Shown here: one piece after another, positions 22,789-33,180 of the stretch | Layout of the letters: every line of letters begins with the position of its first letter | Numbering within the stretch: position 1 is the first letter of the stretch | NCBI GenBank assembly: GCA_013400115.1 | Contig: VXBP01001095.1 | Location: 400,043 to 464,042, forward strand | Length of the DNA: 64,000 nt | Source: Rhinopomastus cyanomelas | Lineage: Eukaryota; Chordata; Aves; Bucerotiformes; Rhinopomastidae | Direction: 5' to 3' | Position numbers and translations under genes: made by a program | The notes under the pieces: model-generated | Databases searched by the model: none | What the model was told of the DNA's origin: nothing | The model's input: only the letters and a program-made list of their open reading frames with translations

Positions 22789-23345
22789 CACAGAATCACT
22801 GAAATTTAGGGACTGCAAGGGACCTCCAAAGATCATCCAGTCCAATCCCCCGGCCACAGCAGGATCACCTAGATCCAGTCACAGAGTCACAGGACATTAG
22901 GGATTGAAGGGACCTCAAAAGATCATCCAGTCCAATCTCCCTGACACAGCAGGGCTCCCAAGACCACATCACACAGGAACACATCCAGGTGGGTTTCAAA
23001 CGTCTCCAGTGAAGGAGACTCCACAACCACCCTGGGCAGCCCCTGCCAGGGCTCTGTCACCTTCACTGGGAAGAAGGTCCTTCTGATATTTATGTGGAAC
23101 CTCCTCTGCTCCAGCTGAAACCCTTTGTCCTATCACCAGATGACACAGCAGAGTCTGGCTCCATCCTCCTGACACCCACCCCTCCCATATTTATAGACAT
23201 CAATGAGGTCACCCCTCAGTCTCCTCTTCTCCAAGCTCACAAGACCCAGCTCCCTCAGCCTCTCCTCATAAAGGAGGTGAAGGAGACCTGGAGGTCCCTC
23301 AGCCCTTTCCCTGGGGAGATGCAGGAGAAGCTGCACCCACCAGAG
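22789..23345 (-). mobile_element. CR1 LINE 3' fragment with duplicated tail
   Basis: Antisense CR1 with two tail copies (from 22,789 and 22,885). The ORF2 C-terminus extends to about 23,280, and a diverged part (gagatgcaggagaagctgca) to about 23,345. Confidence 0.92.
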
Positions 23346-23719
23346 CAATTAAATCACAATAACCACAGACCAGGAGCAAAGGAAGAAGCACCAAAAGTGG
23401 GACTAACTCTACGACAAGAGACGAGGCTGTAAAACCAGGAGCAATTCGACCACAAAGGCAATTACAGCCTTTTCCGAAGGCTCCAGGGAAATTTATTTAC
23501 TTCCTTCTCTTTTTTTCCTTTTATTTAATATTTTCCTCTCCTGGAGACTTCTGGAGAAAAGAGAGGGGGTGGTTTTTTATCCACAGTGTTGACGGGAATC
23601 TGTCAGCTCTCTTTCCAGAGCCTAATTTTTGGATGAGGCCAAAATCCCACCCTGAGAAGGCAGGTTCTTCTCCCCTTTTATGTGTCCCTCGTGGCAAGGG
23701 CCAGCTCGTGAAGTGCAGC
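23346..23719. other. Gene-free, AT-richer stretch
   Basis: Contains gaaatttatttacttccttc and a T-rich run near 23,500-23,530. Possibly regulatory; nothing definite. Confidence 0.35.
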
Positions 23720-23806
23720 TTGGTCTGGGGGATCCTGCTCTGGCAGGAGGTTGGACTAGATGATCTTTCAAGGTCCCTTCCCATCCTGAATGTTCTGTGA
23801 TACTGT
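23720..23806 (+). mobile_element. CR1 3' end, sense, short
   Basis: cttggtctgggggatcctgc to tctgtgatactgtg. It directly abuts an antisense CR1 body. Confidence 0.9.
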
Positions 23807-23807
23807 G

Positions 23808-23985
23808 GTCACTCAACAGACCAGGTTGCCCAGAGCCCCATCCAGCCTGACCTTGAGTGGCTCCAGTGATGGGTTCCCCACCCCCAATCTGGGCAGCCTG
23901 TTCCAGGGATCCCCCACCCCCAGATTCAACTTTTCCCCCCTGTCCAGCCTTAATCTTCCTTTATCCAGCTTCAGATCATGAGCCA
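23808..23985 (-). mobile_element. CR1 LINE fragment lacking its tail
   Basis: Antisense CR1 body (accaggttgcccagagcccc to ttatccagcttcagatcatg). Its 3' tail is missing where the sense copy ends, so the latter probably inserted into it or recombined with it. Confidence 0.88.
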
Positions 23986-24081
23986 TTACCATGACTTTGG
24001 GAGCCAAGTCATTGGGCTGAAGGTGAGGACATCTGGTGCTGCCCCAAGAGTCCTGTGGGACATAACTAATCTTCTCCCAAA

Positions 24082-24512
24082 TCACTAATGATAGGACAAG
24101 AGGAAACGGCATCAAGTTGCATCAGGAGAGGGTTAGATTGGATCTTAGGAAGAAGTTCTCTGCTGAGAGAGTGGTTGGGCACTGGAACAGGCTGCCCAGG
24201 GAGGTGGTGGAGTCCCCATCCCTGGAGGGATTTAAACACCAAGTAGCTGGAGCACTTGAGGCCATGGTCTAGGGATTAGAGAGCTGTTGGGATGAGGACT
24301 GGACTCAATGATCTTGGAGGTCCCCTCCAGCCACAATGATTCTATGATTCTCAGTTGTTGGGATCTGCTGGGATGAGGGCTGGACTTGATGATCCTGGAG
24401 GTCCCCTCCAACCGCAATGATTCTATGATTCTCAGTTGTTGGGATCTGCTGGGATGAGGGCTGGACTAGATGATCCTGGAGGATCACCAGGACGATCCTA
24501 TGACTCTATGAA
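24082..24512 (+). mobile_element. CR1 LINE 3' fragment with 81-bp tail repeats
   Basis: Sense CR1 with the segment gaacaggctgcccagggagg, then three tail copies. cagttgttgggatctgctgg begins at 24,352 and 24,433, an 81-bp period. Each copy ends with tgattctatgattctc or a close variant. Confidence 0.94.
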
Positions 24513-24954
24513 AGTCCTTTGACGCAGCCAGGAAGCAGAAGGTCTCCGTATCGACCGCACCTGGGAACTGTGTCCTTGAGCCTCCCACCACCTATTTTAG
24601 GCATCTTGTTGCCTAAGTGACGGCACCGCGAGTGCATCTCTGGATCTCACCCTAAACCCTGGAAGATTCACTAAGTGCTCACATGTTACGATGATGAGTT
24701 GCCCATAACTCTCTCTAAATATATCTCCAGATTCACTTAAAAGATGAAGCCAGCTGACTTGAATATTTATGGCTCTGTGATTTGTGCTGTGTGTTCCCGT
24801 AGCCCCGAGGTAGAGAAGGACCCTGAGCCAGCTGTGGGGTCTCATGGTCATTAAGGGGAATGTGAAATCCTCAAGTCTCTTCCACAGCCTGTGATTGACT
24901 TCATCCAGCCCCAGGTTTCCTCCTTTAGCTCTGCTCAAGGGCATCGCGCAGACA
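24513..24954. other. Gene-free stretch with candidate conserved element (about 24,660-24,900)
   Basis: AT-rich, unique island with ctctctaaatatatctccag, gacttgaatatttatggctc and catgttacgatgatgagttg. No coding domain. Confidence 0.45.
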
Positions 24955-25589
24955 AAAGGGAGAGAGGTTCTTCTAACACCTCCACTCTGCCCTGGTGGGA
25001 CAACAGCTGGAGCCTTGCGTCTAATTCTGGGCCCCTCAGTTCCAGGAGGACAAAGAGATGCTGGAGAGAGTCCAGCACTGAGTCACAGAGGTGATGGAGG
25101 GAGGGGAGCATCTCTCCCTGATGAGGAAAGGATGAGGGAGCTGGGGCTCTTGAGCTGGGAGGAGACTGATGAGACCCCATGGATGTTGAGAAACATGTGA
25201 AGGGTGGATTTCAGGAGGATGGAGCCAGGCTCTGCTCAAGGACACTCAGTGATAGGACAAGGGGCAGTGGGTGTGAGCTGGAACAGAGAGGTTCCACATC
25301 AAGGTGAGAAGGACCTTCTTCCCAATGAGGGTGAGAGAGCCCTGGAAGGGGCTGCCCAGGGAGGTTGTGGAGTCTCCTTCTCTGGAAACATTTCAAACCC
25401 ACCTGGACTGTTCCTGTGTGACTTGGTCTAGGTGATCCTGCTGTGTCAGGGGGATTGGACTGGATGATCTTTCGAGGTCCCTTCCAATCCTTGATGACTG
25501 GATCTAGGGGATCCTGCTGTGCACCAGGGGGGTTGGACTGGATGGTCTTTCAAGGTCCCGTCCAATCCCCAATGTCCTGTGATTCTGTG
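24955..25589 (+). mobile_element. CR1 LINE 3' fragment (about 630 bp) with duplicated tail
   Basis: Sense CR1 from the ORF2 segment around gggcccctcagttccaggag to the end. The frame is broken by several stops. The terminal segment is present twice (25,420 and 25,500). Confidence 0.95.
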
Positions 25590-26144
25590 GAATGGATGTG
25601 GTGCCTCTGCTCCCAGTGAGGTCAGCAAGGGAACAGAAGACACTCAGAGGGGGAAAGGCCTGTTTATCATGTGGTTGGGTTCCTCAGTGTGAATTTTGTT
25701 GAGGGCTGCAACTTCATTCAACTTGAAAAACACCTTGAAAAACTTAGAAGCTGCTCTGTGCTTTTGCTTTCCACCTCTGCAAAGTGGGTCGAGCCCCATG
25801 GAGCGGGAAGATCTGGCTGGTAACATCCCCAGAGCTCCCGTGTCGCTGCTTTATTACCCTCATAACGTCCACTTCCACCTCAGTCAGCAGGTTGCAGTGA
25901 CTCTTAATGGCCAAGAGACACCATCAAATCACCTCGTTCGTGGTTGTTAAACCTGTCCTCTGCAGCACAAACCCCGCGATGCAGCTTCGGCAATTCTCCT
26001 GGCCAGGACCTCTCCCTGCTGGTGGAGATGATAGAACCGTGGAGTGGGGTGGGTTGGATGGGACCTTCAAAGGTCATCGAGACCAACCGCCCGCACAGTG
26101 AGCTGGGACAGGAGCGCACATCCTGGGCTGCGTCAGAAGGTTGG
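25590..26144. other. Gene-free stretch with small CR1 relic (26,033-26,095, minus)
   Basis: Mostly unique sequence. The relic reads gggttggatgggaccttcaa followed by aggtcatcgagaccaac. Confidence 0.45.
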
Positions 26145-26255
26145 TCAGAGACTGAGAGAGGGGATTCTGCCCCTCTGCTCTGCTCTAGCGGGGTGTCTCC
26201 TGGAGCCCAGTGTCCAGCTCTGGAGTCCTCAATACAGGAAGGACAGGGACCTGAT
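26145..26255 (+). mobile_element. CR1 ORF2 fragment
   Basis: Sense CR1: gattctgcccctctgctctg, tgtccagctctggagtcctc, ggaaggacagggacctgatg. It runs straight into a 53-bp tail array, so the ORF2 part between was lost. Confidence 0.85.
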
Positions 26256-26722
26256 GATCTTTGGAGATCCCTTCCAGCCCCTAATGTTTGGTGGTTCTGT
26301 GACTCAATGATCTTTCGAGATCCCTTCCAGCCCCTAATGTTTGGCGGTTCTGTGACTCAATGATCTCTGGAGATCCCTTCCAGCCCCTAATGTTTGGTGG
26401 TTCTGTGACTCCATGATCTTTGGAGATCCCTTCCAGCCCCTAATGTTTGGTGGTTCTGTGACTCAATGATCTCTGGAGATCCCTTCCAACCCCTGATGTT
26501 TGGCGGTTCTGTGACTCAATGATCTTTGGAGATCCCTTCCAGCCCCTAATGTTTGGTGGTTCTGTGACTCCATGATCTTTGGAGATCCCTTCCAGCCCCT
26601 AATGTTTGGTGGTTCTGTGACTCAATGATCTTTGGAGATCCCTTCCAACCCCTGATGTTTGCTGGTTCTGTGACTCCATGATATTTGGAGATCCCTTCCA
26701 ACCCCTCACACTCTGATTCTGT
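26256..26722 (+). repeat. 53-bp tandem array derived from the CR1 tail, about 8.8 copies
   Basis: Units begin at 26,256, 26,309, 26,362, 26,415, 26,468, 26,521, 26,574, 26,627 and 26,680, an exact 53-bp period. The core is ggagatcccttccagcccct, and the marker gtttggtggttctgtgact replaces the usual CR1 ending. Confidence 0.96.
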
Positions 26723-27169
26723 GATAAACACAAGGTGTAAAAGGAAATGTATTAGTCTGCAGAGTTTATTACTCAGTGTAAAGTATAGATATAAAAATAT
26801 ATATATATATATACACTATGTAGGCTAATATAAAGCATACATATAAAAAATGTGTAAAAATAAAAGTATATATATATAAAATGAAGTTATGGGCTTTAAC
26901 TCCATCCATTAAGAGTTAATGTCTCGTAGTTTTAGAGCTGCTGACCTGCCCTGGGACTCCTTAGCTGCTGGGGAGCTCGGGATGATGCTCATTCCTGCTG
27001 CATGAGGAAGCCTGTGGATTATTTTTGTGTTTCCTTCAGGGTGTGTTTTCTCCTTTGGTTTTCTTTTTGATCCTTCTGTCTCAGAGAGAGGAGATGGTCT
27101 GGAAGGAAAGAGGAATTGGGGAGAGAATGGGGAAAAGAGGTCAGGAAGGGATGGTGCCAGGGAGGGGTG
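26723..27169. other. AT-rich stretch (26,740-26,930) with AT microsatellites
   Basis: Contains (ta)n runs at about 26,795-26,813 and 26,867-26,877 and ataaag/ataaaaa repeats. It is by far the AT-richest block of the window. A small inverted repeat ttaactc/gagttaa lies at 26,896 and 26,913. No gene. Confidence 0.6.
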
Positions 27170-27231
27170 TGGGACTGGAGATGTTTAAAACCTACCTGGA
27201 CATGTTCCTGTGCGACTTGGTCCAGATGATC
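27170..27231 (+). mobile_element. CR1 fragment, sense, short
   Basis: gactggagatgtttaaaacc to gacttggtccagatgatc. It lacks its tail and abuts an antisense copy. Confidence 0.82.
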
Positions 27232-27867
27232 ACAGAATCACAGAACTTTAGGGATTGGAAGGGACCTTGAAAGACCATCCAGTCCAATTCCCTGACACGG
27301 TAGGATCATAGAATCATTAGGGATTGGAAGGGACCTTGAAAGATCATCTGGTCCAATCCCCCTGCCACAGTAGGGTCATGGAATCGTAGAATTGTTCGGG
27401 ACTGGATGGGACCTCAAAAGTTCATCCAGTCCAATCCCCCTAGACCTGACTTGGTCTAGGATCCCCTAGATCCAGTCACACAGGAACACATCCTGGCAGG
27501 TTTTAAATGTCTCTAGAGAAGGAGACTCCACAACCCCCCTGGGCAGCCCCTTCCAGGGCTCTGTCACCCTCATTGGAAGAAGGTCCTTCTCACATTGATG
27601 TGGAACCTCCTCTGTCCCAGCTCACACCCATTGCCCCGTCTCCTATCACTGGGTGCCCTGAGCAGAGCCTGGCTCCATCCTCCTGACACCCACCCTTCAC
27701 ATATTGATCAGCATTAATGAGNCACCCTTCACATATTGATCAACATTAATGAGGTCACCCCTCAGTCTCCTCTTCTCCAAGCTTAGGAGACCCAGCTCCC
27801 TCAGCCTTCCCTCATCAGGGAGGTGAAGGAGACTGGCTCCATCCTCCACCCTTCACATATTTACAGA
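27232..27867 (-). mobile_element. CR1 LINE 3' fragment with triplicated tail; interrupted by N at 27,722
   Basis: Antisense CR1 with three tail copies (27,232, 27,305 and 27,375), then the ORF2 C-terminus. Around the N, cacccttcacatattgatca and about ten further bases occur on both sides, so about 31 bp is duplicated by a join. Confidence 0.92.
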
Positions 27868-27977
27868 CACAGGTGATCCTGCTCTGGCAGGGGGATGGAA
27901 CTGAGTGCTCTTTCAAGGTCCCTTGGGTGATCTTTCAAGGTCCCTTCCAATCCCTGATCTTCTGTGGTTCTGTGAAG
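27868..27977 (+). mobile_element. CR1 3' end, sense, with partial tail duplication
   Basis: aggtgatcctgctctggcag onward; tgatctttcaaggtcccttc is partly repeated before ttctgtggttctgtga. Confidence 0.88.
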
Positions 27978-28002
27978 CTGAACCTACTTCTCCCACCATA
28001 AC

Positions 28003-28062
28003 CAGAGAACATTAGGGATTGGGAGGGACCTCGAAAGATCATCTAGTCCAATCCCACTTACT
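28003..28062 (-). mobile_element. CR1 tail fragment, antisense
   Basis: About 60 bp: agagaacattagggattggg, cctcgaaagatcatctagtc. The last of four CR1 pieces stacked in 900 bp. Confidence 0.85.
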
Positions 28063-28644
28063 CCCTGCTGGATGTGACTCAGGAAAGCAAAGCAGGACGC
28101 AGCCCCCTGCCCTGGTTCAAAGCACTTGGCAGCATTTAAGGACAGAACAAACATGAACAAGCAATGAGTCCCTCTGGATTCAAGGAACTTCAGCTGAAGT
28201 TCTACCCCTCGCGGCACGTTTGGCCCCCACCAGGTAACCCCATTTGGCTCCACTAATGAAGGTAGCACAGCGGGGTTAATTCTGCTTTCTGTGTAAAAAG
28301 ATTAAGTGGTGGTTGGGTGAAACACTTCATCACCAAAGTGGTTTTGAGGCGCAGATGTAACACCTGCTTTTAAATTCAATTAGCTCTGACTCACTCGTGT
28401 TGCCTGAATACATTTACCACAGCTTGAGACGGCCGGCTTGTTCCTTAAAACTCGCAGGAAAATAGGAAAGGGACCAAAAAAAGGAAGACAAAAGCCTCTT
28501 TGGAGATTTCCCTAAAATGGGCTTTTCTTCCCTCGAGATGTCGCGGGCAGCTCCTCAGGCTCCCAGCCTGGGATTCCCCCAGACCACCAGTAATTCCCTG
28601 TGCTGGCAGGGCAGATGTGGGGTTTAGGGGCTCCAAAGAGGGGT
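28063..28644. other. Gene-free stretch with candidate conserved element (about 28,260-28,440)
   Basis: Unique island with gggttaattctgctttctgt, cttttaaattcaattagctc and gaatacatttaccacagc. Enhancer-like; no domain. Confidence 0.45.
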
Positions 28645-28852
28645 GGCTCCTTCACTGGAAATGTTTAAGACCCATCTGGATGTGTTCCTGTGCGACCTGG
28701 TCTAGGTGGTCCTGCTGTGGCAGGGGGACTGGAGTTGGATGATCTTTCGAGGTCCCTTCCAGTCCCTAACGATTCTATGATCCTGCTGTGGCAGAGGGAT
28801 TGGACTGGATGATCTTTTGAGGTCCCTTCCAGTCCCTAATGATTCTATGATG
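28645..28852 (+). mobile_element. CR1 3' end with duplicated tail
   Basis: Sense CR1; the terminal segment gatcctgctgtggcagaggg onward occurs twice (28,708 and 28,781). Confidence 0.93.
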
Positions 28853-28887
28853 GTCAGAACCCTCCTTCACAGCCTGTTTGTCCTCTT

Positions 28888-29340
28888 GGAATCACTGAGG
28901 CTGGAAGAGACCTACAAACTCATCCAATCCAACCAGCAGCCCAACCCCACCCTGCCCACTGAACCCTGTCCTCCAGGGACACGGCTCCTCAGTTTTTGAT
29001 CCCCTCCAGGGACAACTCCTCCTCCCTCCCTGGGCAGCCTGTTCCAAGCCCTGACCGCTCTGTCAGGGAAGAGGTTGCCCTAATGGCCAACTGAAGGCTG
29101 TTCCCTCTTGTCCTATCACTGATGACTGGAGAGAGGGGATGGACGCCCTCCTCTTGGTCTTTTGAGGCCCCTCGCAATCCCTGATGATTCTATGATTCTC
29201 TCTCCACCCTCCTCTCAGGCAGCTGTAAAGGTCTCCCCTCAGCCTCCTTCTCTCCAGACCAACCAGCTCCATCAGCCCTGTCCTCCAGCCCCTTCCCCAG
29301 CTTCTTTGCCCCGTAGGACCCCACTGAGTCCTGCAGACTG
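28888..29340 (-). mobile_element. CR1 LINE 3' fragment split by a nested CR1 tail
   Basis: Antisense CR1 close to the copy at 5,232. The expected continuity around ctccaccctcctctcaggca is broken at about 29,158-29,203 by a sense CR1 tail. Confidence 0.92.
29158..29203 (+). mobile_element. Very short nested CR1 insertion (about 45 bp)
   Basis: ggtcttttgaggcccctcgc to gatgattctatgattct, in sense, inside an antisense CR1. Only the extreme 3' end was inserted. Confidence 0.8.
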
Positions 29341-30310
29341 GGACGTTTGGGGTTGGGACCAGGTGGCCCAGGGCAGCTCCCTGCCTCTTCCACTACCTGT
29401 TTATTACATCCCTAAACGGCATCGGAGGGGAAGGCGATTTGAAGGCTGCGTTAATTAACACTTGCAAACCACCCTGAGATCCGAGGATGAAAGGCGCCGC
29501 AGAAACACAATGCATCCCATAATTATCCAGATGGCCCTGGAAGACAACAGGGCTCCCGTTGGCCGGGGGAGACTTGGCTTTAATTAAATCCGGGGCCGTG
29601 GCCGCACGTTTCCGCACGGCGACCGGCGGGCACCTCCTGGAGACCGGTGGCTGGCGATGGAGCTGCTGCACTGGGAGGACTGGGCTGTGGCAGCCTGGAG
29701 GTCTGTGCAGGGGGTGGAAGATGGGGGCTGAACCTCCTCTTTTCCTGTAAGTGAAGGAGGAGGCCGTGGGGGAAACCCTCTGCTCCTTGTGGGAGGGTCG
29801 TTGTGCATCTCAGGGTGTCTGGAAACAGAGGGGACAACAGAACTGGTGGGAATTCATGAATTAAAAGAGTATTTTGTGAGGTTATTGAAGCAGTCCTGAA
29901 CATCTGGCTTCTGTCTGCTGCCTCCAACACGCTCAGTCATCGTTTGCCTGTCTCCCTTGGCTACAAACCATCTGCTTTGGTTCTGAAGTGAATGTGCTTG
30001 TGCTCGAGCTGCTGAGGGCTCCTGGCCTCTGGTTCCAACCTCTTCTCCAGGCATCTGAAGAGTTCTGGGGGAGCCAACAGCCTCCTTTTTATTCCATCCA
30101 CTCGTGGTCACCAAGGTTGAGTTGTCCTGTGCGTGGGTTCTCTTGATGGTTTGGGTGGTGGCCTCATAGAGGTGTCAAGGTTGGGTTTTCCTTGGGGTGA
30201 TGAGAACGTGATGAACAAAACTGAGGTTTCTGAGAAGAAGTCAAGGCAAACACTTGGCATCCAGTGGGAGATGACCACTGGCCACACTGTGATCCAGGAT
30301 TCATCCTGAA
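29341..30310. other. Gene-free stretch with candidate conserved element (about 29,400-29,600)
   Basis: Island with ggctgcgttaattaacactt, cacaatgcatcccataatta and cttggctttaattaaatccg. It has several TTAATTAA-type cores in CpG-rich context. No coding domain. Confidence 0.5.
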
Positions 30311-30545
30311 GTCATAGAATCATAGAAAGGTTCAGGCTGGAAGGAAGTTCAGAGCTCACCCAGTGCCAACCCTCTGCCATGGGTAGTGACAACTCTCACC
30401 AGACCAGGTTGCCCAGAGCCCCGTCCTACCTGGACTTGGACACTTCCAGGGGTGGAGCAGCCACAACCTCCCTGGGAAACCTGTTCCAGGGCCTCAGCAC
30501 CCCCACAGGGATCTGCCTCAGCTCTCATCTCTGTCTACCCCTTCT
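30311..30545 (-). mobile_element. CR1 LINE 3' fragment, older subfamily
   Basis: Antisense CR1 with tail agtcatagaatcatagaaag and marker ccatgggtagtgacaactct; same subfamily as at 3,369. Confidence 0.9.
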
Positions 30546-32189
30546 CAAAGTCAGAAGTCCATCAACTGGAGGTTGTTCTTGCCGTAAGCACCACAAGGCC
30601 AAAGCCTGGTGCCTCCTTGTGTGTGAAGCTGCTGCCATGAATCAGCTGAGTAGGGTTTTTGAAGCACCTGCTGCTCTTGGCCACCAACCTCAAGACAGGT
30701 CCTGGTCCTGCTGAGTTCCCCAGATGCCAAAAGGGAGCTGGAACCACCAAACCTGCAGACTGGCCCTTAAAATGCCACCTCCAGGAGCTGCTGTTGGACC
30801 CTCTTAATCTCAGTCACTGGTGGCCACAGCAGCAGGCACGTTGGCTCGTCGATTCAATGCTGCTTTGCTCCGTGGGCTTCTTTATTTGTGGCTGGTGCGG
30901 GTCAGCTGGGGGAAGCACGAGGTAGCCAAGCCAGCCCAGCTCATGAGGTGGGGTGGAGAGCAAGTGGTGGTGAGAATGATGTCCAGGAGAGACCAAGAGT
31001 CACGGAGGTGGGGGCTTGCTGCACCGCGACAGTAAATCCCATCTGCAGGGACGTCTCAGTGGGGCTCAGCTGCTCCCGTGGGGACCCCTGGCTCCTTTGA
31101 GGGGTGACATCTGCTGGGGACTGCAGCTTCAGGCTCTGGCTGTGATGAGCAGCTGCTGCTGGAGCTGTGTGGAGGATTCAGAGCCTTTCATGGACCTTTT
31201 CTGTGCTTGAGCCCATGGCTGGGGTCTGCAGGGGATGGGCTCGGGGCTTTATCCCCGTCAGCTGCTCTCCTCCTCCTCGAGGACTGACTTGGAGCTCACA
31301 AGATGCCTCTAGGGCAGCTCCCACCTGCTGGTCACCCCTTGGTGGGGATGCAGGACACCCCCTGGGGTGCGTGGGTCACGCAAGGAGACACTTGGGCCCC
31401 TCCAGCGGTGGTGAAACGGGGGGACAGGCTGACTCATCGCTGCTGCGGGGGGCGTTTGCTGGGAAGCAGCGGCTCTCTCCGCCGTGGAGAATCCAATTAA
31501 ACCCTTATTAAACTCGTTTGTGGCTTTCTTCTGGTCCCCCACTTGCTTTCAGAGCCTTGGGCTGGAATTTTCCTGCAGGAGCCTCTAACACTGGCTGCCT
31601 TGGTTCTGGCAGAGGCTCCTGTTGACCTCAGTGCTTCAGGAGGGACGTGTGAGCTCCGTTCCGGGGACGGCGGTGAGGTGGGCTCGACCGCCCCGTCTCC
31701 AGAAGGAACAGGAGAGGAGCAAACATCAGGAGGCTGCTGCTGGAGATGCAGGTGATGATAATCTGCTGGCTCAGGAAAGTCCTGCTCTGGCAGAGCAGGA
31801 GGCTGTGATCCCTGCCTGATGTCTGGCGCTCATGCTGGAGCTCAGCTCCTGCACTCTCCACCTGTGGTCATTTTGGACCAGGGAAAGGAGCTGGGAGCAG
31901 TTTCCCAGGAGGAATTAACCCCCTCGGAGCGGTCTGTGGGAAAACCTCCCCAGCAGCTGCAGGTTTGATGGATGAGGGGTGGCTGCTGCTGCAGACAGAG
32001 CGGTGAGGTGGGCTGAGAGGGCTCGGCCAGGGTTACAGACTCCTCCTGACGTTGCTCCTGCTGTGGTTTCCTGTACTCAGCTGGTGTTGATGGTCTATTT
32101 TAACTCTGAGCACCTCACAAACCAGTGATCAATAGTAGGAGCAGCAGCAGCAGCTGTTCAGAAGGTGGTGGGGGATGAAGCAGAGGGGG
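30546..32189. other. 1.6-kb gene-free stretch
   Basis: GC-rich unique DNA. Possible conserved islands lie at about 30,835-30,900 and 31,480-31,525 (gaatccaattaaacccttat). Overlapping frames of about 60-115 residues show no domain. A (cag)n-like run lies near 32,135-32,155. Confidence 0.4.
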
Positions 32190-32281
32190 ACAGACTAGAG
32201 ATATGGGGGTAGTAGGGCAGATGGTTGGGCTTGACGATCTTGAAGGTCTTTGCCAAGCTTCATGGTTCAATGATTCCATGA
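32190..32281 (+). mobile_element. CR1 3' end, diverged
   Basis: gttgggcttgacgatcttga, aggtctttgccaagcttcat, tcaatgattccatga; same old subfamily as at 15,591. Confidence 0.8.
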
Positions 32282-33180
32282 AAAGTAGTTGGTTGGAGCC
32301 ACCCCAGCAAGATGATGGGTGCAGAAACTTGGGTGGGGGTGTGCTCTGAGCTTCCCCCCTGCAGAACCCCCACTGCCCAGCCCCACCACAGCAGAGGTGA
32401 CTTTGGAAGAGGGGCAGAGCTATCCCCAGCTCACTCCGCCCAAGTGCTGGTTGAGCCCCCACCGCTCTCCCCTCTGCTTACGCAACAGGGAGGGGACGAC
32501 TTGGGTCCGAGCCCGGCTGGCCGGGACAGGGTGTCCCCAAGCTCTAATGGAAGTGCTCAAAGCCTGGATGGAGCTTTGCAGGGAGAGAGATTTGATTTAT
32601 GAGATGAGTCAATGATGCTCCTCTGCCAAAACGCATAAAAGGCAGGGGCTGATGAGTCAAAGGCAGCTCCATCGACATCACCCAGTGGTTGCCTGGAAGA
32701 GGGAGGCAGGGATGTCTCTGTTAACCTCCCCAGGCAGCGGGGAAGACCTGGGAGGCAGGTTTTTATTTATATCCCCCCCCCCCCCAAAGAAGCTCAACCC
32801 AGCTCTCGATGCAGCCCGTGCAGGGAGGCTGAGCTGATATGTTGGTTGCAAATGATGAAGAGCACGTGTGGCTCCTTCCCAGGGGGTTTAATTTTATCCA
32901 TCTGGCTCGATCATGGGAGCAGATTAAGTTAAAACTTTCGGCAGAGCCGCGTTGGCATCGCTTGGCGCTGTGGGTTTTTTAACCCCCTCAGAATTGGGGA
33001 AGCTCCTAGTCTGGGGAGGAATCCAGCTCCAGATTTCTTGTCTCTTGGGTTTTTTGTATCTGCTGGTCCTGCGCCTCCCAGCTGGGCAACCTGGGCTGGC
33101 AGCTGAACTCGTAACCCTGCTCAGGGCCACATCAGGCACCAAAACTGGGGGGGTCTGTTTGTGTTAAATCCAAACCCCTT
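32282..33180. other. Gene-free stretch with candidate regulatory blocks (32,590-32,670 and 32,880-32,960)
   Basis: TGAGTCA occurs at 32,605 and 32,653, flanking a cataaaagg TATA-like box. A second island has gggtttaattttatccatct and gattaagttaaaactttcg. A C homopolymer lies at about 32,776-32,787. Confidence 0.4.
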
